DNA from: Pterobdella sp. o SKG-2022
Lineage: Eukaryota; Annelida; Clitellata; Hirudinida; Piscicolidae
Assembly (NCBI GenBank): GCA_964035795.1
Contig: OZ038321.1
Span: 25,077,781 to 25,141,780 of the forward strand
Reading direction: 5' to 3'
Length of the DNA stretch: 64,000 nucleotides
In this document: piece after piece, positions 1 to 14,300 of the stretch
Layout: the number at the start of each line of letters is the position of its first letter
How positions within the stretch are numbered: the first letter of the stretch is position 1
Position numbers and translations under genes: made by a program
The notes under the pieces: generated by a model
Told to the model about the DNA's origin: nothing
Seen by the model: the letters and a program-made list of their open reading frames with translations, nothing else
Database searches by the model: none

Positions 1-2295
1 TTTTATGAACTCCAGGCATTTTTTATTCATACGCAAAATGATTAATAGATTCGCATAACAACCATAACAATATTAGTAAGAATATCACTTCTTAGAGAAT
101 TTAAATGCAAGCGTTCTATGATGAGACTCAACATAAAGATAATTATGGTTATTATGTTGTCCTAATGTATGTAATATATCATATGATTGAAGTGAAATTT
201 CAAAAAACTTATTAAGAAAGTAAAATTTTCAGGTTATAATCCTATGTATTTTGCATTGTTTCAAGCATCATCTAACAGACCCAGGCAATTTCTCATGTGG
301 AATGTCATTTGTTGAGATCAAGACATCAAACTTCGGAGACTACAGTTTTTTTGATTATATGATTCAAACTCCAAATTTTGAGAACATAATTACTAGTGTT
401 AATCATTCTTGGAAAAAACCAAGCAGGTGTATATTACTTAAAATTTTTAGGCAGCATGTATATTGCCGGATTACACACCTTGTGATGTTCCTATAATAAA
501 ACTACTTCATTCTTACGTTTGTCCACAATCACATATGAGAAAGCACAAATACGTTTTTAATTATATAGCTGAGTGTAAGCGTGTGTATAAATAAAGGCAT
601 ATAGAGGAAACATGATCGTGTGTTATTAAGGAGATGTATGTTATATGGCAAGACAAGGGTCAGTTAAGCGCTTATACGTTCGGGCACATGCTAATTTGGT
701 GGTTATGCACAACATTTCGCATAGAAAATTTCCAGTTTTTTTATTCTTAAACTATAGCTATTTATTTTTTTTTGTTGAACGTGGTATTTTTCAGTCTGGT
801 TAAATTTTAAATGTTAATAGGTTTGGCGTTGTGATGAGGAAAAGATTTGCATTTGCATTAGTAACATACAAACAAGTACCAAAAACAAGCACTGCTTATT
901 GGTATACACGTCTCGTTAAAATTCAGTCAAGAGCATTTAAAAGATACAAAAAAGACAGCCTTACAACATAGCACAGTTATCAAGCGTACACAATTTGTAC
1001 GTTAGTTTAAGCATCTCTCATTACTAGTTCGAACCCTTATCACAAGGCCATAAATAAGAGAATTTAAAGGAACTTTTGGAAATAATTGGGTTCTAGTTCC
1101 TTCATTATCACTGATTCAAACACTTGAGTGATGTTACAAGAGGAAAAAACAAATTATTTCTGTTTTTTGTCATGATTTAAATAGAATATTGTTAGAAAAT
1201 TGCTTACATTTATTTGAATTTTTGGGAGTTTAGTAAACTTACGCTCATCGATCAAATGGTCTGCCGAAAAAGCTTGTTTTTTTGCATTCCACGATGTTGT
1301 TTTTAAAATTTCAAAGTAAATTAATTCTTCTGCAACATTTTTGCTTCAAATGTTGCAAACCATTGAAAAGATTTTAAATATTAAAAAAGAAAATAATGAG
1401 TTATATTGAATCTATTAAAACCAATCAGAATCACCTTCACATAACACCATGTAAGCTGAGACTAGAACTTTAGCGCTAGCAACCATATGCCTTTTAAATT
1501 TAAAGTTATCAAAACCAACAAAACTTGTTAAAACTCAAATTTAATCACCGTCTGGTTTGAAGCCGGTCTTAATCAAGCCATCCACCCACATATCTTTTGA
1601 CTGCCTATAACAACTGTTAAACTTGGAAAAAACTTCTTGTATCTTTTTAACTCAAAAAACTTTTACTTCTAATTTAATTAACGATGTTAATAAAAATCAT
1701 CTAAACAAAAAAAAATCATGTTGTAAATTTCACTACTTTTGTTAGTACTATCTGGTTCATTGTACCACTCTCTTGAAGGAAATGCTACTTCAATAACCAC
1801 CGTCCTTTCATAACCACTCATATAGCGCTTTTGATTCCTTTTTTGGCACTATATAACTTTGTCACATTTACGCCGTTGTCGTCCTTTGAAACTTCACTTC
1901 ACGTTTCAATTCTGGGAAGAACATAAATAACCGTACACTAACATATGTTGGGACTTTAAAATTTATTCCTAGCTTCATGATTATTGCACTGCGGCAAACT
2001 TCTCTGATTTATGGTTTATTTGAAATATATAATTAAAATTATTTTCTATATCCTCTGATTTGTATCGCTTTTGATGTCTTGTTTTAATTAAGGCGAAAAC
2101 TCATTTAAAAATATGCTATTCAAAGTACAATTTTCTCCACGTTAGGATAGAGAAACAAATGTTCATGAAGTTAATGATTTTAGCTAATTAAAGTTAATAT
2201 AAATTATTCTTAATTTTGTTCTCAAGAACTCAATGGAGTACAAATATAAGCATGAAACTCACTATTATCATTATTTTTTTATGTTATAATAATAA

Positions 2296-2326
<31 letters not shown>

Positions 2327-4220
2327 TTTAAAAAAGTAGTTATTAATACTTTTACTTTAAATAAAAAAAATTAATAGCTTCAGTTTTGTTTGTTGAACTT
2401 TGGTTATGTAATGTACTTCGATATTCTTAATATCGTGTTAATCAATATGTTTTTGCCATTCATTCAATTGAATAATTCAATTATTGCTTGAATTCGTTAA
2501 TATTTTTATTTATTTAAACCAATATCCCTTCAATTATTACTATTCATGAAAAGTAATATATTGTTATGATCATCATTAATGATGAGGTAAGTTATTCCCA
2601 AAAACAGTTCATTTGTAAGACAGACAAAAGCGTTCTAAATCTGCCACGATAAGCGTTCAAATATACACAACATTTACTAAATGAATCTCGCTTCGACTCA
2701 TGATTGTTTATATGGCTTTCATGACTTGAACTTTTGCACATGCTTTGTGATGTTTTGTTGGAACTTTTTCAGCTTTTTGAATAGGTTTAATCTTGATTTT
2801 TGATTTTTTTTTATTTATGTTGTTTTTGTTGATATGTTATTTTTTTTATTTTGTTGATTTTTTATTGTTATCCTAGTTTTAATTTTTTTTATTTTTTATT
2901 TCAAGCTTTTTGTCTATTTTGTTAATTTGATCAGTCAAAAATAAGATAACAGCCGTATGGCAGTGGAAAAAAAATACAAAAAACGCAAGGTAGAAGGCGG
3001 GTCGTAAAATAAAATAAATGTTTTTATAGAATGAATTTTTAAACAAATATTAAACAAAAAATATTTTTTATTGCCACAAAATTAAATATTCAAAAAATGA
3101 TAAAACCACATTTCAGCTTGAAATTTAAGTTATATGTCAGTTTACAATTAATTTTGCATTAGCCTTATAAAGACGTTGCTAAAGTGAAATATATGAAGGG
3201 TATAAAGTAAGAGGTTAACGGTCGAGCAACATAACCATTTCTAAGCAAAAGTTATAGGCGTTGATACTGCAGGGCCATTTTGTCTCCTTTAAGGGTATTT
3301 TCTATTTCAATTTTTAGCTGTTTTTTGTTATTTATTTTTTTTTTTTCAGTTTTCAAGGTAATTTTTTGCTGCTTTTCAATCATTTTAGGTGTTTTTTTCT
3401 AATTTTCAAAATAAAAATCGAGTCAAAAAAATTTATTTGGAAAAAAATTCAACTATCAGAAATTTTATTATAATTTCAATGAGTTTAAAATGCTTTGGAG
3501 AACATAAAATTTAATGTTGGAACTTATTTAGCGTGCAATTATGAATGGAATTTGAAAGTAAAAGATGTTGAGTTTGAAAACATTAAATGCTAATTTAAAT
3601 TGTTTTTTGTAAAAATGGTTGAAACAACAAAAACAAATTAATTCAAAATAAAAATTTGCAAAGATAATTTTTGTGAATTAATCAGACTACTCAGAAAGAG
3701 AACGTCACTTCAAAAATGTTTGTTTCAAAATTATATGATTTTCAAACTATTAAATAAATTTATATATATAGCTTAAACTTAAAGAATTTTCTTAAAATTT
3801 TCTATTATAAAACATCATTCATTGAAAACACATATAAAAAAACCAAATATAACAATTAGCTAATTAATATTTATAATCATCAAATAAAACGCGACTCAGT
3901 TCCTCTCTGTGGTGCTATATAAATGGACGATATTATTTTTATTATTATCTTTATTATTATTAATATTAAAGAAGTTTTCTTCTTCGAAAATAAATATTCT
4001 ATAAAGTAAATTCTCAACAAAACTGAACAGTAATAAAAAGCCATAATCATTCAAGAAAAACTACACTTTTCCATCAAACACACAAATTGAAGCCCTACTA
4101 CACATTCAACAAAAAACATGCAACGCATCTTCTACAACACATAAAAAACCAATCAAATTCACCTTTCTATTTTATTGTATCCCCTTTCAAATATTTTTCT
4201 ACTAAATCCAAAAAAATTCA
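1..4220. other. Intergenic AT-rich DNA, no gene seen
   Basis: No open reading frame here resembles a known protein and no exon-like segment with splice sites was found. It holds a short TAA microsatellite at about 2286-2326, two overlapping octamers (ATTTGCAT) at 845-858, and homopolymer-rich stretches. The last 50-300 bp lie downstream of the RALBP1 stop codon and probably include its 3' UTR. Confidence 0.6.
4171..4176 (-). terminator. Candidate poly(A) signal of RALBP1
   Basis: AATAAA on the minus strand, about 45 bp after the RALBP1 stop codon. Further AT-rich matches lie nearer 3.94 kb, so the real cleavage site may be farther left. Confidence 0.4.
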
Positions 4221-7200
4221 TCAGATGTCAATCAGATCAACACTAACTCCGTCGCAATCTCCTTTGATGTCTTTCACACCCGACTTAATGTCATTTTCAC
4301 ATTCATTACTATACTCTTTTATGGCTTTTATAGCATATTCGCCATCTTTGCATTGGAGATTATTATTGATGTTATTATTATCTTTGTATTTACCAGCAAT
4401 ATTATTATTAACAGGGTAATGATTATCATTATCATTGTTACCGATATTAACGTTGTTATAATTCTCTTGCAGATAAGACATGGTGTTATTCCTCTGTTGA
4501 ATGATTCGTATTTGCAGTTTCACCTCAAGACACGCCATTCTCTCGTTGTGGATCTTACTGCTCACATCTGCGTTTGCCTTCTGTGTGGGTTCACCAGCTT
4601 ATATCTGTCTTTTTTGAATGAGCTTAATTTGAATAATAACCAGTCAATATTAAATCATTATTCGGCTCCACCCACGGTGAGAACAATAGGTTATAAAAAG
4701 GATTTGATTGGGTGGTTGATTATATTTGTGGTGTTATTAATAGAAACTTGGTATTGGAAAACTGTTATATATAAAGTTACCATTTAACTAATTAATATTA
4801 TATCAAGATAAAGACACTTAGTTGAAACAGTGACAAAAGATACCAACACCAAAAAAATGCTTCTGTATTTACTTAATATTTTATTAAAAATAGAAGATTT
4901 CCCATTTTCAACTAATGTTTCTACAAGTATTTTAAGTCAAACAAAAACCATTAGGAAATCAGCTGGCATAAATAAAGCTTCCTCTAAAGTAATTAAAGGC
5001 CTCACACTTCACACTATCTTAAGAGTAAGTGATAAATTAAAGGTTAGAAACACCACATATTAGATGTATAAAGCTGGATGAAGCATGAGTGCAATGAAAC
5101 AAATTACACTGTGGTTGAGGAAAAGTATGCCTGTGTAAGGTTTTGAATTGGATGTTTGAAGTTAAATTTTGTGTGTGCGTGTGTTCAAATTTGAAAAAGA
5201 ACTAAGCCATCGGGAAATAAATGAATGAATGAATGAATGAATAAACAAACGAATGAATGGGTGAATGATGAAAATGAATGCATGGATTGCAAGTGAACAA
5301 GTGAATAAACAAAATAGACTCGGCATAATCTTCTCTAGGCGACACAAGCACACAACGAACCTCCAATCTCTTGTTCTCCTGCACCAGCCTCTCAAGTACT
5401 TGAAGTCTCTCTTCCACATTTCTTTCCTCGTCTTCAATCGAAGGTGACGATAAAGATGAGGATGACGAAGAAGAAGATGACAAAGATGAATCATCATTTC
5501 TCCTCATCAAGTGCAGCTCGCTTATGTCTTGTTTCATTCGTTCGATCTCGTTTAGTTCCGTTGCGATCTTTTGGCGTGTTTCATCGCCTGAGTTATTATG
5601 AAGGGTTCAATCAATCAATCAATCAATCGATCAATCTATCTATCTATCTATCTATCTACCTATCCACTAACCAATAGCAATGAGTTCTTCCTCTTGCATC
5701 AGTAGGTAGTTATACTCATTAAGAAGTTTTTCGAAATTTTCATAAGGGTCCTCGATGACCGAAGATGATGGTGAGTGTGAGGAAGTCGAAGATGTGTCTG
5801 TTGTAGTTTTTAGTATATTATATATTCATCGTTCTCGGTAACTAAGATAAACCAGTCGGCTCAAATTAGAGGTACTACTAACGTCTTAACTATTATTCAA
5901 GGCAATATTTGCTACAGCTGTCAGTCTAACGATCGATCTGGAATTATCGAATTTCTTCATCCGTCGTTCGCTAACTTTTGCAGTTTAATTTGCCATTGTA
6001 AAGCCAAACGACAAAACTTATTTAGCAATATTCAAATATTTGCTTACAGAGTCTGCTGTTATTTAGGTTATGACAGAAAAGCAGCCTGTCTGCAAGCTCT
6101 AAGTTGGATGCAGTTCAAGGTCAATACGCAAATAATGGTGACGACACAGCCTAATACAGTAATCCTTGTATTTGGTTTATACCATGTAGGTAAATACTAG
6201 CACATAAATAAACTTATTTGCTATTTATGTTGTAGATATTATTAGTTTTTAAAAAAAATATATAAAAAGCCTATATTAATTTTTAAAAAATCCAAATATT
6301 CAACTATGAATACACGCAATGCACAATTAACAGACCGATATTGGATAGATCGAGGTTGGAGCCCATGGACTCGTCTTTCAACCTCTTGTACTCCTCTTCA
6401 TCTTCCAGCACATCTCTCATCTTCTGCTTCCTCGACCCTAATGTGTGCTGAATCTCGTTGTCTGCCTCTAAATCTAGATCTAACTTTGTTTCATATGCAT
6501 GTATGCTATCATAATCATCATCAATTCGATCTTCTTCCTCTTCTTCCTCATAGAGTTTCTCATAGGGCAGAGGCTCGGGTTGACTCATCTCAGAGATGGC
6601 ATCAGCGTCGGGTTCCTTGATGTTTATCGAAAGTTCCTCCACCTCTGCAACCCTCCTCACTCCCCCCACCTGCTCCTCCTTCGGCTTGACACCCCCATCA
6701 ACCACCTTCTCATCAGCAACCTCATCTCCCTTCAACTCACAAGCCTCTCCCAATTTTTGATCACTGATTATTGAGATTTTAGACTGACGATCGGAGTCTA
6801 CTTTAATTCTTGAAGATCTTTTTGAATCGACCTTTAAACTGCGGTCAGAAACAGTTGATGAGTGCCTTTTGGCCTCGTGTTTCCTGCTCAGATCTGAACC
6901 TTTTCTGTCAAGAGAGTGCCGAGATGAAGTGCTCTTGCCCTTGAAACTGCTGCCTGCATGCATGTGGGTAATAAAAAAGTTTAACATAGCGTGCAACTCA
7001 TCAATACCATCAATGAAAAAACCTTTTGTTTGGTATCAATCAGAATGAATATTTAGATATACTCATATGCATCAGTTTGAGATAAAAGTACTATCAACAT
7101 TATTATTATAAATATTATTATCATCATCCTCCTAACGAATGAACCAATTAGACAAATTCCAATGTAAGCACACGCCACCATGTTTGTTGTTGTATGGCTG

Positions 7201-10200
7201 GTCAGTAAGGGACATTTGGTCGATGATATCAGATAGTCTGCATCCCAAGTTGTTGTCGTTATGTAGTTGGTCATTTAATCTCTTCAGCACCTTTTGTGCG
7301 GGATTTGTGATGATAATGTTAAAGTGAAATGACAAAAAAATAAGAAAAAAAGAAATGAAAGATCAGTAACAATAAAACAATATCATTGAGGACGTGAGAA
7401 ACTTTTATAAAAATTACTATTGATGTTAGCTTATCATTATTCTATACTAATATCGCAAAATAATATTACTAGCACTGCCACAACTAACAATAGTATCACC
7501 AACACCACAACAGCATTGAAACCTGAGGAGAATTATGCAGAGTCTTGATCAGTTTGAGTTTCTGGGTGGGGTACCTCTTGTCGAGAACTGCGGGCATGGA
7601 TGTACTGGTGTCCACTGCTGGGTCCGCTTCCACTAACTCCAGCTGTTTCAAGTGTTTAAGCTGCGGTGTCGGGGAAAATGATGGTAATGATAATGATAAT
7701 ACTACAACTACTACTACTTTAATAATAATTCTGATAATAAACAGCGCATAACGCCATTTTTGTATTTTGAATGAAAAAAAGATTTGAAATTTAAAAATTT
7801 ATGATGAACCTTTCTTTTTAATTGGGTGACAACCCTTTGCACCTCCCACAATTGTTCCTCAAGGCCAGGGTGCTTTTGATTGGTCAGTCCTTCGTGTATG
7901 TGATCCAATAGGCTTTCTTGCTTCACCAGTTCTTCCATCAACGCCTCCTTGTTCTCAGGTAAGTCCAAGGTCCACTTGCTTGAAGCTGGTCTCATTGGTG
8001 GAATGTACCTATGCGGTTAGTGAATAAACAAGGTGAGATGGAAAGATGCTAATATTTTAATTGTAGAAAAATAATTTTTTATAATAATAAGTCATAATGA
8101 TAATAAAAATGCTTCTTTAAAATCATGCTTAAAAAATTCCTGAAAACCCTTATTAACTTTTGTATTAAAAAGTTTAAAAATATTTTCCATACATCCAAAG
8201 AGCACTAGTAATAACTAACTATATAGTAGCAATCCTGGATCAAAACAGATCATTACTCTATTTCTTTCTACAAACACCAAGCACTCACCTCTTGATGATT
8301 GTGTCTTTAAAGAGAACCCTAGAGAAGGTGAAGAGAACGTTAAGAACCCTGTGACTGATCTTCATTGTGGGTGATAAGACTATTGAGAGATTTTGGAGGT
8401 TCATCTTATTCAGCTTCTCCTGTCGATGGTGGTTACAGAAATGGAGATTAAAATGTTAGTATAGAAACGGACATTTTAATTTTGATCTATATATACATGG
8501 CAGTTGCATTTATGACACAAAAATGTAAAAAATTCTGCTAATGCACTAATATAAAAACATTTAAAACGACAATAAAAATATACACATTATCAAAAAAATA
8601 ACAAACCCTCAAATGCATTATGAGTAGCGTAATAACACATAAAATCAATTAAGAAAAATATTAATAAGAACTGACCTTATCAATAACATCTGTCATGTGG
8701 AGAATGATCCAAGCAAGGAGAGTCTGGTTGACCAATGGCAGTTCAGCAATGAGTGTCTTGAACTGCTTCAGTTGCTGTTGTGAGTCTTTTATTACTGGTG
8801 TGTTGGGTGAGGGTTTGTTGGGTCGTGAGTGTTGTTAGTTACGGGGTTGAATTTTTGGGTGTTTTAGCTATTATTTTTTTTTACTATTTGAATATTATTA
8901 CTTATATTTTAAAACATATATCTTTAGTGTTGTTGCAAAAGTAGCTTAGCATAAACAAATAAAAATAATTTACGAAACAAATTACGAAACACTCACTAGA
9001 CGCCGCTTCAAATTTAGCGATGAGTCTGTGTGTAAGAACCGGCTCAGGCAACTCCCTAAGAAAGAGTTTGAGAAGAGATGATACTACATTGGGCTCATGA
9101 TCCACCAAATACACCTGTGTTCGTGATGTGTCAGATGGATGGATAGATAGATAAATAGCTAAAAAGATAGATACTGCTACCTGAGTGCCAGCATTGTAGA
9201 GATCCTTCAAATGATGTACCTGGAATATGCAGTATAAACTATTATTGGAATTATCTAATTAACTACTATACCTTTTTTTATGCTATAGCATCATTCATTA
9301 TTTTGAATTTTCTAAATTCAGCCTTCTTCATTATATGAAGAAAATAAACGGATTTAATTATGGTGTCCATCATTAATCATAACTGACCATTATTGTTACA
9401 GCTCAGAAGTTTGAGTTATGCAATAACTAGATCTTAGATGAAACTAACTCATGTGGATTTTGTTATAAAGAAATTCAAAAAGATTTATCCTTTTCATTGA
9501 AATTATTATAACTACTATTATGTTAACTATCAAAGTCATAGTACATATACATTTTTATGGTGCGCAAACTATTGAAGCAGAAGCTATGATCGGCTATACT
9601 GTTATAATTAACTGGAACCTTTGATTTCACTCCTGAAACTCTGTATATTCCCTCGCTTGCAATTCCTTGTGGTGATAGGGCATGTATGAATTAAGAAAAT
9701 CAATCTTATTAATTTAGATTCTAGACATTTTTCTGAAAATAAATGATAACAACGCCAACTTTGTGCACAAACATGATGGCTAAACACAGAAAATAATTTA
9801 AATATCAGTTTATAAAGAGAGCAAAAATCAAATGCTCAAAAACAATGAATCTATGATGAAAAAATTCAAACTTACCATACTCGGATATGTAATCAATACA
9901 TTCACGAACTATAGCAGGCAGCATTACACCATCATGGCTGGGGTTTCTCTCCACAGCTAGATACAGGGGCACTCCAAAGATTATCGTCTCTTCTGCAGAC
10001 TTGACCACTGTTTTTGAAGGTTTCTTACTCCATTTATGTGATTTTTCTTTCTCTCCTTTTTTATTTAAATTTTTTTCTTTGCTTTTTAATTTTTTTTCCA
10101 ATTTTTCTAATTCTGATTTTGATTTTTTTCCTGACTTTGATTTTTTATCTGAGCTTTCATTTTTTTCTTTTTTATCATTATCTCCTTTTTCCTTTTTTTC

Positions 10201-10958
10201 TTTTTTCTCATCCTTTTCCTGAAATTGATTGTTTTTATAAGCAGGTTAATTATAAATCAATCAAAATAACTATTAATACAAACCTTTTTTGAAAATTTGA
10301 ATGATTTTGGCTTTTTCAGTTTCCCAAAAGACCTATTTCAAAAAGATTTTAAGGGAAAAATTGAATAATTTTGTAAAAACAAATACTTTTATAAAGCCTT
10401 TGCTCAACGTCATAATATGTATTCATATCATTTTAAGCAAATGGATAATCAGATTTCATAAAATGAGGTTCTTACTATGGCTTGTGACATTCAGAAAGTG
10501 CATTGAGAAATACTATAAATTTAAAATTAATTGACGCATTTTTTGTGAAATTTACTATTGATATGAGCACACAAAATTCTTTTTCATATTTTTGGATCAT
10601 CATAAAAAAATATAGAGCTACGTTTAAAAAAAAAAAACAAATAGTTTGCAAACTCAATCTTTTTAATTTGATTGTGTATATGATTATTTCCAATACTTCA
10701 TATAAACATGCCAACAACAACCTAGAACTTTCTCCAACAAGCTCATCTGCAGATTCGTCTTCTCCAAAAATCACGTAGCCCTTAACATCTTTTTTGTCTT
10801 TTTTACTTTTATCTTTTTCTTTTTTCTTAAAACCGTCTTCATCTTTTTTGGAGTCTATTTCCAATCGATGATTTATAGAGATATAGAAGAAAATTTTTGA
10901 TACTGAATAAACAAAAAAATGCAATTTTCCTACTTAAATCATCAGGACCTTCTGACAT
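4221..10958 (-). CDS. RALBP1: RalA-binding protein 1 (RLIP76), RhoGAP domain protein, 16 exons
   Basis: Ral effector and GTPase-activating protein for Rac/Cdc42, acting at membranes and in endocytosis (family knowledge). Exons, in transcript order: 10958-10934, 10854-10722, 10332-10284, 10218-9876, 9665-9619, 9219-9181, 9114-8997, 8794-8676, 8419-8289, 8008-7810, 7660-7523, 7290-7179, 6953-6336, 5797-5672, 5587-5361, 4580-4221. All phases match, giving 927 residues (human protein about 655). A Lys-rich N-terminus contains GYVIFGEDES. The RhoGAP domain covers about residues 153-335: FGVPLYLAVERN, LPAIVRECIDYI, then GIYRVSG with the catalytic arginine near 192, and SLLKLFLRELPEP. The Ral-binding region follows (LWEVQRVVTQLKRK), then coiled coils (EEELIAIG, IATELNEIERMKQDI, NERMACLEVKLQIRII). 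Odd: exons 11-13 add nearly 290 Ser/Lys/Glu-rich residues not found in the human protein, and the C-terminus is Asn/Asp-rich. Start chosen at the MSEGPDDL ATG. Confidence 0.93.
5220..5243. repeat. (ATGA)n microsatellite
   Basis: Short run of ATGA/GAAT tetranucleotides in the last intron of RALBP1, just downstream of exon 15. It is the source of the Ser/Ile/His-rich spurious reading frames on the minus strand. Confidence 0.9.
5607..5660. repeat. (CAAT)n-(CTAT)n compound microsatellite
   Basis: Tandem CAAT units change into CTAT units in the short RALBP1 intron between exons 14 and 15. Intronic and not coding. Confidence 0.9.
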
Positions 10959-11340
10959 TTTATTATAATAAAAATAATAATTTTTGCAGACAGAAAATTG
11001 AAAGTTGCTAAACAGAAACTTAGATGTACTTTTGATTTAAATTATGTTTAGATTTTATTATTTAATTTTTAATACATGAATTTGCTAATTTTTTTTGTCA
11101 AATGAAAATTTATCAAAATTTTTAGCTAGATATTATCTTAGTAAGTTATTTTTTGAGTAATAGCAATTTTATTTCTTAAGAATAAATTCAAAATTTATTC
11201 GAATTGAATGACATTTTATTTTTAAAAATTTTATAAAGTAACTTTTCAGCATAAATTGTATTCCTATCACTTATAATTTACATTTAAACTAAAAACCTTC
11301 GAATTGTTTTTCTCTGATAGTTGAATAATTATTAATTAAT
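10959..11340. promoter_or_regulatory. Putative bidirectional promoter between RALBP1 and FBXO22
   Basis: The 382 bp between the two divergent start codons must hold both 5' UTRs and the promoters of both genes. It is very AT-rich, with no CpG cluster and no clear TATA box with a spaced initiator in either direction. The shared-promoter role is inferred from the head-to-head layout only. Confidence 0.5.
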
Positions 11341-14300
11341 ATGGAGTTTTGCGTTTTTGAAATGCAAGAAATAGTGGAAAAGGTCTTAGATAATTTTTCT
11401 ACGAGAGAAATAAATAAACTTATGATGTGAGTTTAAGTTTACAATTCTAATACTTTTTTTAGACTTCAATAGAAATAATTACCATTACTTTTTACAAATA
11501 CTTTTCATGATTTTATTTGCAACCTGAATTTCACAATAAAAATATTTTCATTTTAGCTTGAATAAACTATGGAAAAATGCAGGAAAATGGGTAAAAAATA
11601 AAAGATTGAATCAAATTGAGTGGCGTACAATAAAAAATAAAAACTATGATACTGCTGATGTTGAAATTTTCAAGGTGAAAAACCATCCAAAATTTTCTTC
11701 TTGTATTTATACCAAAAATATTATATGATTCCAGGATCTGTTTTATGAGCCACTGTTTGTTCTCTCATTCACCAAAAAGTTTTTGCAAATAAATGGCTCT
11801 AAAAATTTCTTGTGAGTGTATAACCTTTGATGAGTGAATGAAGTAGATAAAGCTTGATTATATAACAGAGTGGTTTTAAAGACTAATTTTGTGAATTTAC
11901 AAAGATTTTAATTGAATCAATTCACTATAATTTAGATGTTATACATTGATTCCAAATTTTTTAAAAATTTAAATGTATTCTCATTTATAAATATTAGAAA
12001 TAATAATAATGCATCATATAATATAAAAAAATGGTATAAAAAATTATTAAATTTAAATACATAGTTTTATATATTATTCTTGATGACAGCACGAAGCATA
12101 GCAAGTTCTATTCAAAGATCCTTCAAAACCATATTCCAGCAATATGTACTTCTTACCAGATCGTTGCTAAAAACATTATAAGTTAGACTTCATTCTAATT
12201 CAAAAAAAAGTTTTATAATTCATTGTGGAAAGAGAAATATTTATTACAGAATTTTTTATAAAATTTAAAGTTCATATAATCACATTTTTATGAGTATATT
12301 TAGGAACACAAATAAATTTTATTGAGATACAAAGCTTTTCATTAACCAAGTAACATTTTCAACTAGTATCTTTGAAAATGTTACTTGGTTAACGAAGAGT
12401 TTTGTATCTCAATAAAATTTATTTGTGTTCCTAAATATACTCATTTGCTTGTGGCAAGTGTAAAATCATTCATTTTTTCATAATAATAAAGATTATTAAT
12501 TTTTTCAATACCAAAATTTTCAGTCACTTTCATATGAATAGTGATAATATTGTATTCATCAAATCCATCATTGAAAGATTGAATATATTTATAAAGATAA
12601 TGATGATTATTTGAATTTCAAATTACCTAGTAAAAAATATAGAATAATAATCATATCATCATCAATCCCTTAAAGCTTTTTTGCCATTAAAAAGTGAACC
12701 AAACTAACAAATTAAAAAAATGATATTAATTATATAACCACCATCAATTACCCAGCATACCTCGGTGATGAGATTCATGAGGAAGAACATAGTACAACTT
12801 CACTCTTCTTTCCTCGCATACCAAACATTGACTTTGAAATACACACTGATATACATGATACATTTGAATACATGCCAACTGACAACGAAGATGAAGATGT
12901 TACTCATCATCCCAGCCACCATGGTAACGTTGGGAGGAGGAGCAAACGAAGCCATGATGGAGAAATTGTGACACATACTAACTTCAGTGATGATACTAAA
13001 GCATCCAACACAAATCCAACCATTAGCCACAATGACTCAAACGATGGGAAAAAATCTCCTCACACAGTTGAAGAATTTAGTGCAGATTATAAAAAAGGTA
13101 CATGCTCAGAATCAGGGAAAGATAGGTCTAAAGTGCCTAAATTGATACTGCATTTCAGTTCTTTGGATGATGGGGGGGAAGTGAGTCTGATCAAAAAGCT
13201 CAGAAAAAACTTTTCTTGCCCTATTGCTGGATTCTTCTGCAACAACATTTTTGAAAAGTACTTTTTTTTGTCTCAAATATATATGTTTTATTTTACTGTA
13301 TTTCATGTTGTTACATCAACATTCAACAACCATCAGCAAATAACCTATCAACATTTTTTCTTTTAATCAGGATCACATGGAATTATTTTTATATTTGTTT
13401 TCTCATCTTAAACTTTTTTTTTTATTTTTGAAAGCGTGAAAAACACGTTTATATAACATAATAACATAATACACACAACAGTGACAAAGTAATAGACAAC
13501 TTAACCATAGTACTACATGGTAACGATAAGGTTAAAATAGCTCAAGTGGTCATCAAATTTGAAGATTGTGTGGCAGAAAAGCTTAATCTACTTCACGAAG
13601 CCATAGTTTCAATGGCGAACAACACAAACGATTCAGCTAATAATACAACAGCCTGTTCTTCACAGCGCCTCACTGCTTGTAAGGGTGTCAAGGAGGATAA
13701 AGGCGTTGGTGGGAGGATAAATGAACCATGTGGTCCTAAGAAGGGCACTCTTAACGGTGAGGTTACGATTCAGGATTAAATATATGACTTGATCAAATGT
13801 TAGCTTTTTTTGGTTTTGAAATCATGAATGGTTTGTTATTCCAAACTAAAATATTGCTTCTTTTATCTTTGAATTTGAATATTAAAATGAGCAATATATT
13901 ATTATGGTTTTTATTCTTATTGTAGTTTTTATCATTTTCAAGGTTACAAAAGCCTTTATGGCTTTATGTTTTCATGCGTGGCTAGAGGTCGCAGCATGTA
14001 CAGCAAGACCAACGTGGAATCCCAGCTGTTCAGCAAGGTAGCTGCAAGTTTCCATCGATTTTGTATTATAAAGCATATTTTCATTTTAATTAAATAGTTT
14101 TGATTTTGAGTTTCGCACTGTGAAACAGTTTTTTTGCCACTAAAACTCCTATTGTAGTGAAATAACGCTTAGATATAGAGGTTTTTAAAACTTCAAACTT
14201 TTCTAAGAACTTCATCAAAAACTTTTTTAGAAAAAAATAATTTTTATATTAAACTCATCACTGTTTTTATACATTTTTAAAAATTAAGAGCTAAGTTTAT

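Noticed and set aside
4353..4787. 144-codon plus-strand frame
   Set aside because: Shadow of the last RALBP1 exon, which matches the family on the minus strand in phase with exon 15.
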